Of a stretch of 22,212 nt of DNA, positions 11,801 to 17,300 are shown in pieces. The first letter of the stretch is position 1. Each line of letters begins with the position of its first letter. The notes under the pieces were generated by a model. It was not told the DNA's origin and made no database searches. It worked only from the letters and a program-made list of their open reading frames with translations. This DNA comes from a virus, in the IMG/VR virus record IMGVR_UViG_3300035224_000527, positions 1 to 22,212 of that record. One strand, 5' to 3'. A program made the position numbers and the translations under genes.

Positions 11801-12676
11801 GTATTTGCTCCAGGACCAATTACTAGTATTAATATAACAAATCCTGGTCTTGAGTATGATGTAGCTCCTATCATTTTATTCAAAACAGAATGCGATAATC
11901 CAGGAACTGGTGCAGAAGCTATCGCTCAAATTACTAATGGTAAAGTAACTAATGTTATTATCACGAATGGCGGTTCTGGATATACAGCAGCACCTGAATT
12001 AATTTTTGCTAAAAAGTATGAGATCATTAGACCTCATACACCACTGTTTATGAGAAATAATACAATTATTGATGTTTCTTTAGCAAATGCATTATTGCCT
12101 GGATTTAACGTCGTAAATGAATCTGAACTAGAAGATATCATTCCTTTAGTTTCAACTCAACTTACTACTTCACGCACTAATGTGCTTGAAATTGAACGTA
12201 AGACTAACCGAGATACATCACGTCCTGGACTTTCTTATGTTCTGGAGACATTTGATAATAACAAATTCTCGTATGAACCTCAAGAACTTAATGATCCATT
12301 AGCATCTTATCTTGGTACGGGTGTTACTATTGAAATGATTAATAGATATGCTCCTGCTCTTACAGTGGGTGACTTTACTACTCACAGAGGGGCTACGCAA
12401 GGAGCGACTGAACCAAATATTATTAATATCGGACCAGAAGCATATGTGGCATATGGTCTTACATTGAATGGTAATATCAATGATACTGTTACTACAATTA
12501 CAGTAACTGGTAATGTATCAAACTTCCCTCCATCTGGATATCTAGAATTCGGTGATGAAATTGTTCAATATACTTCAATTTCAGGACAAGATTTTACTGT
12601 TGTAAGAGGAGTGAAGGGAACTACAGCAACGTCACATACAGATACAGATTATTTGAGACTCGCTTGGCGAGGGTGA
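2198..12676 (+). CDS. 7: Giant gp7-like baseplate wedge protein (3492 residues)
   Basis: A huge mosaic structural protein directly after gp6, the T4 position of gp7. Residues about 24-40 (FPTFVKFFEEYYKSLE) and 183-232 (DFYNYKGT..SIEFLFRALFDEEI) resemble the part of T4 gp7 that reads roughly DFYSTKGIEASYKFLFKVLYNEE, as I remember it. That is the basis for the gp7 call. Modules then follow in order: GFP/E.I.Y modules (about 75-145, 313-376, 1082-1148, 3422-3486); GGxGY modules (about 548-690, 1368-1470, 3208-3270); a YHYH-like domain (about 757-900); a helical repeat region (1868-2410); FTC..DGN/YPR repeats (2426-2660); another CKRD cassette (2742-2865); and two 'DGVLQ' modules (about 2950-3075). 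T4 gp7 is only about 1032 residues. The ATG is one base after the gp6 stop. No frameshift is seen. gp7 identity is probable; the roles of the added modules (host-surface contact, wedge bracing) are unknown. Confidence 0.75.
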   Translation: MNFNKLTISDLVDQQLPEFVVNEFPTFVKFFEEYYKSLELSGGLLDITNNFLDYKNIDNLRKYNLVTTYKLQQAISTTDDTIVLDSLDGLPSENGLISIGNEIILYETVNLSSRTLLNCKRGYTATTKFDGTATTVESTVAASHRPDDTVTNLSNLVLFLILRNYEHQYLAGFPFENISSSIDKDTLITNIKDFYNYKGTDISIEFLFRALFDEEITVKYPKDYVIKASYSDFTVDDIIKVEAIEGDPYDLIGNELNQTDASGVLTSSAVIDEILINNISNYASANKNVYECRLNVLNQQFFQIPRETILRGVSSSTDSVITVDSTIGFPQLNGIIQIDDEVITYRYKTFNQFIDCGRGVFNTVAVNHADLSDVRTTEFLFGYSDGIELESNKVSMRLLGVSSSVTVDDGGAYFEESEKVELSPDGDIDSRQQFTTWIKNETGTLSSSSDVQINNNVSTITTEISNIYKDDNYVYLVSSGLPVHPIGSFIGTGFRVNNQNLLKVIPLSTEKNTQVQFTGNKAVGLFINGVEAFSSQDYEDISFGNIESVEIIQKGFGFETDIQPVFRVANASGTGATFNANIIDGKVFSVSVVNGGNGYTQNQSLEVTYGFNGTATIANDADIINGSIKTITVTNPGQDYVATPNVEIIDSTGKGTGAFAIAEITNNQLTGIIVLNGGVDYSDKNTITVRIVSKGTGVVANAVVKKWSFDRVFKTKNSIDINGNWALAQTIKSDTGNGYLYPSRNIAYNLQYAYPSNPKILRHSLSDNVQGVNANYDEKTSGFVHSPILGWAYDGNPIYGPYGYLSPTVPANGISRQTSSYALKTAAEATRPSVVKYPLGSFINDYEFIQGSGSLDINNGRFCITPEYPEGRYCYFITVDTFGGGVYPYIIGKTYYSVPSENNFNIEFNQQNEDNLPKEVRRIRSSSTPSKGFDAILSVSNVERGTIDDFVVNESESVFKVLDSLYIDNNDTEGSRAFGRVGSVKGENVTTLSYQVASGSTIPSTNGIPDAPWPSEISAPQYTDTKYDVTVETSTPHLLSDHDIVTLALDRQAVSLTKTFKVRVSNYQTVNYTAPVVESFLVVDVAFNQTTINVDNSDDYRENDYLKLNDEILKIVSIDYNSDQITVERTQFGSPLRLHAATNKVELYIPDDQPDYRITVGSAITSSGVSGTIYSIDKENSVIEIRVGSGTLTNSSVLTDTSSPTGRTINVSSVGSTQIYWEFDPTGTGNHYVRDLAFRLIRGTQYTFDTSDGSIFGYSLIFSEDSANINTVTGVTSVGTPGTSGSSVTITKDALLNFNVSRVYYYEQNGQILNNKTFFSVLTFPDGVKTIKVVNDNSFKFTISEQPEETTYTNLISYTTTSQTSIGAINTVTVVDGGEGYKKLPKISGIIHTELDAANLTYSITGGSFDDTFSVLNPGNRYSSNTEIIVNTLTGSGAVLTPTIVGGKIISVKVTVAGNGYDENDTISIIDTGAKIFPISDSIGRIKTIRFNNSGSQFNPDRTFSKSLVFKQKVIITGIAGGVYKLSENITSSGGLSAKIEKIREIGVDIYLLDLKINSGAPKVGDTLTGSVLQVTSTIYSVTNPDVIGNIAGFISKVGFFDSDLGKISASSQKITDSYYYQDFSYVIRSTKSLSDYKKYVDETTHPLGFKLFGEVSVENDVDFADTVTGNAFSIGLADDHSANEVIITLPNVNVESDIVFKKYEISTLKTANLKAYRGIGAARLNFLDNQIEAVQMADLSADLDASTQTYTLTTQDGNFPLDTFNTSILLSLNDVFQEPFQTSTVSGISYSGGIATITTSADHNLATTSAGQTYPNQKYIHISDVTNTGNLNFNDQFEVYDVPSTTSIRVLFNNPNGFLTNNNPAVCADVQSTIDNLVSILTYYLNNPSVALPTNNTGVWLDEASSTVVSANRHRDGANLIDLNRFEIIDRANAEISLQYPDFYYPNDTQTNGYSRQKDAYRLIQQNRKELIDRGAAEIAVQYPDFVYPLDPATASDYRFKDAYRLIQQNRKEVVDRAAAQIGVSFPDYVYPLDPATASDYRFKDAYRLIQQNRTEIINNAWTTMQGGSNPADAAVETKCKRDIGLFIDYTSLDLVNGGNEYARKFALQYFDGAGNPLTNGLLGEELASVDGFTAAKDNMILAFTNQLTITDTTITADPAGAPLCANVTSAITVLAGIVNDAITAGSTTGLPVETIGSDTTGEGKCKRDLGLFIDYSSIDLVNGGNEYIRKFVLQYFDGAGSPITNGLLGEEAASVVAFNFARDQMIKAFTNELLIKDLTITADPAGAPLCANVTSAITVLSGIATSAITAGSIAGLPAETIGADTTGEAKCKRDLGLFIDAVSLDVHTGGNVYAVKFLKKYFNAQGTTFITNGLSGEILESNTAFNKVRDLMKQAIVNQLLVKDLTITSANANYWGDAVGTPTDVTYDANTGVSVITIANHGLSNGEDVKIRDNGLTFICEMDGSVKEKSYPRLLDGNSNTAMSVSNVTTDTFEINVGTSPIVNFNVSDATYTPSTGDVEINIGTHSLRAGTSIKLADEALTFTCDFDNNQTQHSYPKTAILSETVTDASYDPILGVLTVTVKNHGWENGDLIKFDDDSLVFTCGMDGNATNHPYPRSSDPFSGKWIPIYAVTGNTFRVAVGVSSNTSTHTFVSAVEDGLKKKKDKTYDTAVNIVTVTADTITINVGSSTDTSAHTFISAVPNAVISGADYQHTFIRAVTDAIVKTQVSSPVSNNSDDACADIKSNIDTLVEIVTIYLTQGSLTFPSALPIQSVRVPSAGEAKCKRDLSLIVDSVISDMRTGGNSNIRSSTKKYLDGAALLSNGLAGEIDESITAFNKARDLMKLAIANQLYIQDLTILPDFLTTSGTIEASSLTNSIFTEGQFEYSNAILKLYETVAEGTVFHSTFFKFVSAGDDNRYSYKLKNILFDGVSKDYPLYKINGTNVTTEADENLLVFIDGVLQLHGESYTIDRSVNPNVIKFTDVIEKDRHFFSYTFSKYKVLNNFADKFNSSAKSFEFAFGEDNILPPDDHQMLVMLDGIPQVEGSAYTIVDNVITFTEAPTAEKECYVLYFYGKVFDKTISIWNGEVFENLEYIGDNSPEGCQYLNKVANTGDIIKSGDKIRIDGESVKEIIRVEERALKNTDNLVYTALVYTDNSYIRGKNAVANAVIDPSSTMVSGGNPVGIDGTVGVEFGMGIPTVFAPGPITSINITNPGLEYDVAPIILFKTECDNPGTGAEAIAQITNGKVTNVIITNGGSGYTAAPELIFAKKYEIIRPHTPLFMRNNTIIDVSLANALLPGFNVVNESELEDIIPLVSTQLTTSRTNVLEIERKTNRDTSRPGLSYVLETFDNNKFSYEPQELNDPLASYLGTGVTIEMINRYAPALTVGDFTTHRGATQGATEPNIINIGPEAYVAYGLTLNGNINDTVTTITVTGNVSNFPPSGYLEFGDEIVQYTSISGQDFTVVRGVKGTTATSHTDTDYLRLAWRG
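3839..4266 (+). repeat. GGxGY-type beta modules, two in tandem (gp7-like)
   Basis: Two consecutive units of about 60-70 residues. Each has a strand ending in a (P/G)G.(G/D)Y turn, an aliphatic strand with P, a Gly/Ala-rich G(T/S)GA stretch and a short strand of the form 'G(K/S)(V/I)..(V/I)': for example VVNGGNGYTQ and VTNPGQDYVATP with GTGAFAIAEI. The same pattern recurs later in this protein and in the two next large genes. The repeat is divergent at the DNA level and recognisable as protein. Its role is unknown; a small beta-sandwich or beta-prism decoration is an inference. Confidence 0.7.
4468..4900 (+). other. YHYH-like domain inside the giant gp7-like protein
   Basis: Residues about 757-900 match the order of signatures in YHYH-domain proteins: LGWAYDGNPIYGPYGY, then after a variable loop a LDINNGRFCITPEYPEGRY segment, then YPYIIG before the end of the domain. 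In canonical members the segment after 'PEG' reads YHYH; here it reads YCYF, so the name-giving histidines are absent. The recognition is by eye. The biochemical role of the family is not established, so no function is assigned. In a baseplate protein a surface or receptor-proximal role is possible. Confidence 0.7.
6302..6612 (+). repeat. GGxGY-type beta modules, central pair (gp7-like)
   Basis: Residues about 1369-1471 contain VVDGGEGYKKLP, VLNPGNRYSSNTEI with GSGAVLTPTIVGGKI, and VAGNGYDENDTI, the same turn-strand layout as the earlier pair. They are followed by an ITSSGGLSAKI stretch of the 'ITGxTSGA' type. Confidence 0.65.
7970..8365 (+). repeat. Tandem 129-base (43-residue) repeat, three units plus a partial fourth
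   Basis: Units begin at 7970, 8099, 8228 and 8357, each exactly 129 bases apart and in frame, so each is 43 residues. The shared pattern is N-R-x-E-(L/I/V)-(I/V)-D-R-(A/G)-x-A-(E/Q)-I, then (Y/F)PD(F/Y).YP, then (K/D)DAYRLIQQ. Units two and three are nearly identical at the DNA level over their second half: 8171-8229 and 8300-8358 are identical over 59 bases. This implies a recent duplication or gene conversion. The fourth copy decays after NRTEIINNAW. The amphipathic helix plus a short proline/tyrosine loop suggests stacked helical hairpins. Confidence 0.93.
8438..9430 (+). repeat. 378-base (126-residue) duplicated CKRD cassette
   Basis: CKRD codons at 8438, 8816 and 9194 are exactly 378 bases apart. 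Copies one and two share CKRD(I/L)GLFIDY, LVNGGNEY, QYFDGAG, TNGLLGEE and TADPAGAPLCANVTSAITVL. Copy three keeps CKRDLGLFID, GGNVYA, ITNGLSGE and FNKVRDLM, but its end runs into the YPR repeat block instead of another CAN helix. The stretches around 8675-8745 and 9053-9123 are highly similar at the DNA level, so the duplication is fairly recent. Confidence 0.92.
9473..10350 (+). repeat. FTC..DGN / YPR beta repeats, three copies plus trailing HTF(V/I).AV motifs
   Basis: Three units begin near 9473, 9728 and 9905. The consensus is D(V/A)(T/S)Y(D/T)...G....I..H(G/S)(L/W)..G..(I/V)K..D..L.F(T/I)C.(M/F)D.(N/S)....(H/K).YP(R/K). The outer units are followed by a strand of the form T(F/I).(I/V).VG, and the last by HTFVSAV. 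Two extra HTF(I).AV tails follow (about 10285-10305 and 10340-10362). Each copy keeps one cysteine, in FTC or FIC. I have seen this module type in marine T4-like phage structural proteins, but I know of no assigned function. Confidence 0.85.
11048..11425 (+). repeat. Two 'LV(F/M)(I/L)DG(V/I).Q' beta modules
   Basis: Residues about 2951-3076 contain LLVFIDGVLQLHGESYTID and, about 80 residues later, MLVMLDGIPQVEGSAYTI. Each is followed by a strand of the form '(I/V)(K/T)FT(D/E)' and a closing strand ending in an aromatic residue. The 'NGVLQ/DGVLQ' module is common in phage tail and fibre proteins; its role here is not known. Confidence 0.7.
11819..12010 (+). repeat. GGxGY-type beta modules near C-terminus of gp7-like protein
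   Basis: Residues about 3208-3271 contain ITNPGLEYDVAPIILF, then GTGAEAIAQITNGKV, then ITNGGSGYTAAPELIF. This is the clearest copy of the module in the protein and closest in form to the copies in the DUF4815 protein downstream. Confidence 0.75.
12659..12671 (+). other. Small GC stem-loop at the 3' end of the gp7-like gene
   Basis: CTCGC (12659-12663) pairs perfectly with GCGAG (12667-12671) around a 3-base loop, ending three bases before the TGA stop. There is no T-tract after it, so it does not look like an ordinary intrinsic terminator. It may simply reflect the RLAWRG codons. Confidence 0.3.
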
Positions 12677-12688
12677 TAAATATAAATA
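12675..12688 (+). promoter_or_regulatory. T4-type late promoter, overlapping GATAAATA and TATAAATA
   Basis: TATAAATA at 12681-12688 is an exact match to the T4 late promoter -10 element, read by RNA polymerase carrying the phage late sigma factor gp55. GATAAATA at 12675-12682 overlaps it and fits the looser NATAAATA form reported for cyanomyoviruses. The motif starts in the gp7-like stop codon and lies in the longest gap of the window, 36 bases before the gp8 ATG, so it is placed to give gp8 and the genes after it their own late transcript. No -35 element is expected for this class. Confidence 0.8.
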
Positions 12689-12692
12689 ACAC

Positions 12693-12697
12693 AAGGA
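12693..12697 (+). promoter_or_regulatory. AAGGA Shine-Dalgarno-like stretch, too far from the gp8 start
   Basis: AAGGA is the best ribosome-binding match in the gap, but it ends 27 bases before the gp8 ATG at 12725. That is beyond the usual spacing of about 5-10. No closer in-frame start codon exists to use it. It may act only if the AT-rich leader folds, or it may not be a binding site at all. Confidence 0.25.
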
Positions 12698-12724
12698 AAA
12701 CCGTAAACATTAACATTTATAGAA

Positions 12725-14296
12725 ATGCCAGCACTTATTTCTGAACAGTTTAGAATTCATAATGCCCAACAGTTTGAAGAAGCATTTTCCGAGGCAGCAC
12801 CCACGAACATGTATTTCTTCATGGGTAGACCCCAAGACTGGGATACCGCTGCTGTAGCTGGTGCGACTTCATATGTCGGTCAAGCTTCAGGTAGTCAGCA
12901 CAGTGGATCTTATCTCGCAGCTCCTGATGAGAACAATCCACCCACGCCCATCGATAGTTTCAATTACGAAAAAGAAATTTTTGATGATATGATTTCTCTT
13001 AAGAGAATTCAATCGTCAGATGTTAGATTAGTTGTCAATAGACACAACTGGACTTCAGGAACGACATATTCAATGTATCGTTCTAACTACAGCGCAGACT
13101 TCAAGGCAAACTCTGCCGGTGAGAATGCACCACATATTTACTCAGCAAAATATTATGTTGTAAGTGACTATAAGGTTTACAAGTGTATCTACAATGGATC
13201 ATCACCTGCCAACCCCAATGGTATTGCTTCTACTGTTGCCCCTAGCGGAACTGGAACTACTATCTTCACAACTGCTGATACTTACAAGTGGAAATTCCTC
13301 TACAGCATTGGAACCGATGATGTAATTAAATTCTTCACAACCTCCTATGCCCCTGTCCCCGCTAACTGGGGCGTCGGAGCTGCCGGAGACCCCGCTAATG
13401 GCGTCGATGTCAAAGCAGCTGCTGTAGACGGTGCTATCGACACTGTAGTGATTAATACTGGTGGAACAGGATATACTGATAATGCTTCGACCGGATATAC
13501 TAACGTTCCCATCCGTGGAGACTGGGCGCAAAACGGAGGTGCTCAAGCACTTGCGACAGTCAAAGTTAGTAGCGGCGCTGTTACTGAAGTAACAATCACT
13601 ACTCCTGGATCTGGTTATACTTACGGTTATATTAACGTAAATTCAAATGAGATCTCTGGTATCGGTGCTCCTGGAGTAGTAGCAGTTCTGGAAGTTATCA
13701 TTCCTCCTGCAGGCGGACATGGTTTCAACATCTACAAGGAGCTTGGTACTAAGCGTGTCATGGTGAACTCCAGAGTTCAGTATGATGAAAACCTTGAGTT
13801 CCCTGTTGATACTGATTTTAGAAGAATTGGTGTTCTTCGCAATCCTGAAGAATCTGGTGGCGGTGCTGCTGCTGGTTCTACCTATAATGGTTTGACCGCT
13901 ATTAAGTTTCCTTCTGCAACAGTTGCTTCATTTAATATTGATGAGACTGTTACACAAACTACAACTGGTGCTTCCGGTAAAGTTGTTTCTTGGGATTCTA
14001 GCACTAAAATCCTTAAAATTTATCAGAGCAGCTACGAGCACATTGTTACTGGAAATCAAGGTGGAGATTTAACTCCTTTCTCTGGTTCAAATGCGATCAC
14101 TGGAGCACTTTCTACATCTGTCGAAACTCCAGATACTACTTATAGTTTGACTACTTCAAATTTGACCTTTGCTAATGGTTATTCACCATCAGAAATTAAA
14201 AAATATACTGGTGACATCATTTATGTTGAGAACAGAAGAACTGTTTCTCGTTCTATTGATCAAATTGAAGATGTCAAATTGGTCGTAGAATTCTAA
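12725..14296 (+). CDS. 8: gp8-like baseplate wedge subunit, enlarged
   Basis: gp8 forms a dimer in the outer wedge, joining gp7 and gp10 in T4. The N-terminal part (residues 1 to about 220) shows the gp8 pattern: an initial RIHNAQQFEE helix, FMGRPQDW, VVNRHNW, then HIYSAKYYVVSDYKVYKCIYNG and TYKWKFLYSI. These align by eye with the T4 segments reading roughly IVVCN...VYRCLD and GYVWEYLFEI. The end (493-523) reads YTGDIIYVENRRTVSRSIDQ and closes on a hydrophobic strand, like the T4 end MIYMENR...DQTEE. T4 gp8 is 334 residues; the extra length of about 190 is two insertions: a GGxGY pair (about 235-302) and an 'ITGxTSGA'-type module (about 390-485). The FRRIGVLRNPEE segment between them matches the T4 core. 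It has its own late promoter. The call is firm; the start is the only good ATG. Confidence 0.92.
   Translation: MPALISEQFRIHNAQQFEEAFSEAAPTNMYFFMGRPQDWDTAAVAGATSYVGQASGSQHSGSYLAAPDENNPPTPIDSFNYEKEIFDDMISLKRIQSSDVRLVVNRHNWTSGTTYSMYRSNYSADFKANSAGENAPHIYSAKYYVVSDYKVYKCIYNGSSPANPNGIASTVAPSGTGTTIFTTADTYKWKFLYSIGTDDVIKFFTTSYAPVPANWGVGAAGDPANGVDVKAAAVDGAIDTVVINTGGTGYTDNASTGYTNVPIRGDWAQNGGAQALATVKVSSGAVTEVTITTPGSGYTYGYINVNSNEISGIGAPGVVAVLEVIIPPAGGHGFNIYKELGTKRVMVNSRVQYDENLEFPVDTDFRRIGVLRNPEESGGGAAAGSTYNGLTAIKFPSATVASFNIDETVTQTTTGASGKVVSWDSSTKILKIYQSSYEHIVTGNQGGDLTPFSGSNAITGALSTSVETPDTTYSLTTSNLTFANGYSPSEIKKYTGDIIYVENRRTVSRSIDQIEDVKLVVEF
13430..13632 (+). repeat. GGxGY-type beta modules inserted in gp8
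   Basis: Residues about 236-302 contain VINTGGTGYTDNA followed by a Gly-rich stretch, ALATVKVSSGAV and TTPGSGYTYGYI. This is the same layout as in the two flanking giant proteins and has no counterpart that I know of in T4 gp8. Confidence 0.75.
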
Positions 14297-14338
14297 TATA
14301 TACCATATAAGATCAAAACAACATTCTAGTCTAGTAAT
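14297..14338 (+). other. Short gap between gp8 and the DUF4815 gene
   Basis: This stretch is 42 AT-rich bases containing TATATACCATATAAG. No TATAAATA element, no Shine-Dalgarno sequence and no hairpin with a T-tract is seen. The DUF4815 gene is therefore probably read from the gp8 late promoter, although a weak promoter in this AT-rich stretch cannot be excluded. Confidence 0.5.
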
Positions 14339-17300
14339 ATGCCCCAGAGTACTAATCTAAACAAAGCTCCATACTTTGATGATTTTGATCCGAATAGTAA
14401 CTTTTATAGAGTTCTTTTCAGACCTGGATACTCAATTCAATCTAGGGAGTTAACAACTCTACAATCTATTCTACAAAGTCAAGTTGAGAGCCTTGCTAAA
14501 GCAAACTTTAGGCAGGGATCTGTTGTTGTTCCTGGGGAAGTTATTGTAGATAAGCAGTATAGTTATGTGAAGGTAAGTTCCTTCACAAATAACTTACAAA
14601 TTACCGATTATATCGGTAAGAAAATGACTGGTAATATTTCTGGTGTAGTTGCTACGGTATTAAATGCCACAGTTTCTACATCAACAGATTCCCCTACTTT
14701 ATTTGTTAAGTATGAAACTGGTGGCAATAGTAATACAGCACTTACATTTAGTGAAGGTGAAACAATTACAGCAAACACTCCAGGATCCCCGACAGCGATT
14801 GTTGGTATTACTGGAAATGTGAAACCTACTGAAAGTAGTGCCATGGGATATGGTTCTGCTGTTTCAGTTAGAGAAGGTATTTACTTTATTAATGGATCTT
14901 TGGTAAAAAATGAGAATTCTACTATACTTCTAGACAAGTATGGCAATACTCCTACTTATAAAGTAGGTTTTATTGTATCAGAGCAACTCATTACGCCAGA
15001 GGAAGATTTCTCTCTGCTTGATAATGCTCAGGGTTATTCTAACTATGCTGCTCCTGGTGCTCACAGACTTAAGTTATCTGTAACTTTAGTAACAAGACCT
15101 ATTAACTTAGAAGCACAAAAAGATTTTGTAGAGTTACTTCAAGTAAGAAATGGAAATGTTGATGCTACTGTAGATCTCGTTTCTCCTAATGGTCTTATTG
15201 AAGATATTCTTGCCAGAAGAACATTTGATGAGTCTGGTGATTATGTCGTCAAAGAATTTTTACTGAACTTTAAAGAAAGTTTAGCAACGGCAGATAATAA
15301 TGGTGTATATACAGCACTACAGGGTGGATCAGAAGGTAAATTTGTAGCAGTTATTGAGCCTGGAAAGGCATATGTAAAGGGTTACGAAATTGAAACTACA
15401 TCAGTAAGATATGTTGAGATTGATAAAGCAAGAACAACTGAAACACAAGAAAATAATTCATTAAGTCCCGGTGAAGGATCTAACTTCACCGTAACTAATC
15501 TTCTATCATTCCCTGATGTTGAAAGTAAGTCTCAGTCATTGACTGGTACTGGATTACTTAGCACCAATGCATATCAGGAACTGAAACTATATGATAAGTA
15601 TAATGATATTGTATTCGGTCAGACTACTGCTAATCTCGACGGCACTGCACCAGAAGCAGAAAATTTCTGGATGGTTACAGTAGAGACTTTATCTGCCTCA
15701 GATATAATTGCAGTAAATAGCAACTGGAGTAATGGTGCTCTTTCTGGTCAAGTTAGATATTACCAACTAAACGCATCTTTAAATGAAGCAGTTGCTATTC
15801 TTACGAAAGCATCATCAGTTGGATTTAGTATCGGTGAAAATATCACCATGGGTGCTGTTTCAGGAACATTGAAAACAGCAGAAAGACTTACGACACCTTA
15901 TATTGGTATTGGTAAAACTAAATCCATCAAGTTTCTAACCGGAACTTCTACAGCAGGAGTTTATGATAAATCATGCCTTCATAAACTTGGTTTGTTTGGT
16001 GTAGAATATTTTACTAAAATTTTATGCCAAAATCCACTGAATTTCTCAGTAGGTAAATTTATTACCGGACAGTCAAGTGGTGCCAGAGGTATTGTAGAGC
16101 AATTACTTACTGATACAAATGAATTAATTCTATCCAGAGTTTCTGGTAGTTTTACTGATGCAGAAACTTTACTTTCAGAGCAGGATGGAACTACAACACC
16201 ATATAATTTCGTAGAACCAAAAGGTTCTTTAGCGTCTCTTAAAGTAGCATCTTTTGGCGCAACATATGCTGCAAATACCGATATCACTGCAATCAACGTC
16301 AATGGTGTAAATAAACTCACTGAAATTGTTGCTTCAAATGTCACTATTTTAAATAATGAAATTAGATCTATTGCGATCACAGATGCTGCGAGGGCAGCAT
16401 TAGGAACATTTACGACTGCTCCTACTATAGAAATTGTTGATCCAACTGGTAGTGGATGCGTTGTTGTTGCAGATTTAAATGATAGCACTATTGTAAATTA
16501 TGATTCATCTTTTGTGAAGAGTTTCTTTAATGCTACGACAGGAAATAATTTTGCAGGTGATATTTATAGCAATGACTTATCTTTCTATATTGATAATGGA
16601 GCTACATTTAGTGGCACTGAAGGAGACTATTTTATTACTGCAGACAATCTTGGTTCCAGACCAGATGTAGATCTAGTAAAAGGAGATGTTATTGCTGTTG
16701 TTGATAATGCTGGTGTTACCAGAAAATACTTGACAAAATATTCGGTGCCTGATGGTACTTCAGGTTCTGCTAAAATCTTTATCTATGGTGCTGTTCTTTC
16801 AGCATTCGCGACTAAGAAAATTTCCAGAATTCGTTCAAAACTTTCTGGTGCAGAATCCAATACTTTATTATACCCACTGCCAAATAAGCATGTAAAAACA
16901 ATGGTGTTGGATGCCAATAACACCAACATTGATTATACCGTACAACAAGAATTCTTAGGAAATCTAGATGGTAGTGGTTCTATTAGTATTAGTGTAGGAA
17001 CAAACGAACAGTTCCTCGGATATACATCAGAAAATTATGTGATGTCAAACCCAAATACTGGTGAATTACTTGATCTCGGTAATAATGATCCCAGTAACCC
17101 TACAGTATCTTTGGGTAGCAGTGCTCAGAGTATCACGCTTGACCTTGGTGCTACATTTGCCGACATTCCATTCAAGTTAATTGCTCCTGTAAGAAAGGCA
17201 GATACTTCTCCTAAGACTAAAATTCTTGTAGAAAATCAAGAATATAATGTATCTACTGGATTTTCAGATCCATCAATTCCCATTGAGTATGCTGATGGTT

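Noticed and set aside
12659-12671. CTCGC-TTG-GCGAG hairpin as an intrinsic terminator for the gp7-like gene
   Set aside because: The stem is only five pairs, it is not followed by a T-tract, and it sits within the final codons. A terminator is not supported, so it is listed only as a stem-loop.
2198-12676. Several separate genes fused by missed stops or sequencing errors
   Set aside because: A single uninterrupted frame covers the region. Modules of the same type occur at both ends, and similar giant ORFs are typical of marine T4-like phages as I recall, so a genuine single gene is more likely.
14297-14315. TATATACCATATAAG as a promoter for the DUF4815 gene
   Set aside because: It does not match TATAAATA and has no convincing -35 partner; AT-richness alone explains it.
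15979-16488. Antisense open frame of 169 codons within the DUF4815 gene
   Set aside because: It lies wholly opposite a well-supported coding region. The protein is a low-complexity V/S/I/L-rich translation with no recognisable motif, and no promoter or ribosome site was seen. The other antisense frames (4010-4384, 10336-10713, 13202-13546, 19354-19713, 21295-21633 and shorter ones) were rejected for the same reasons.
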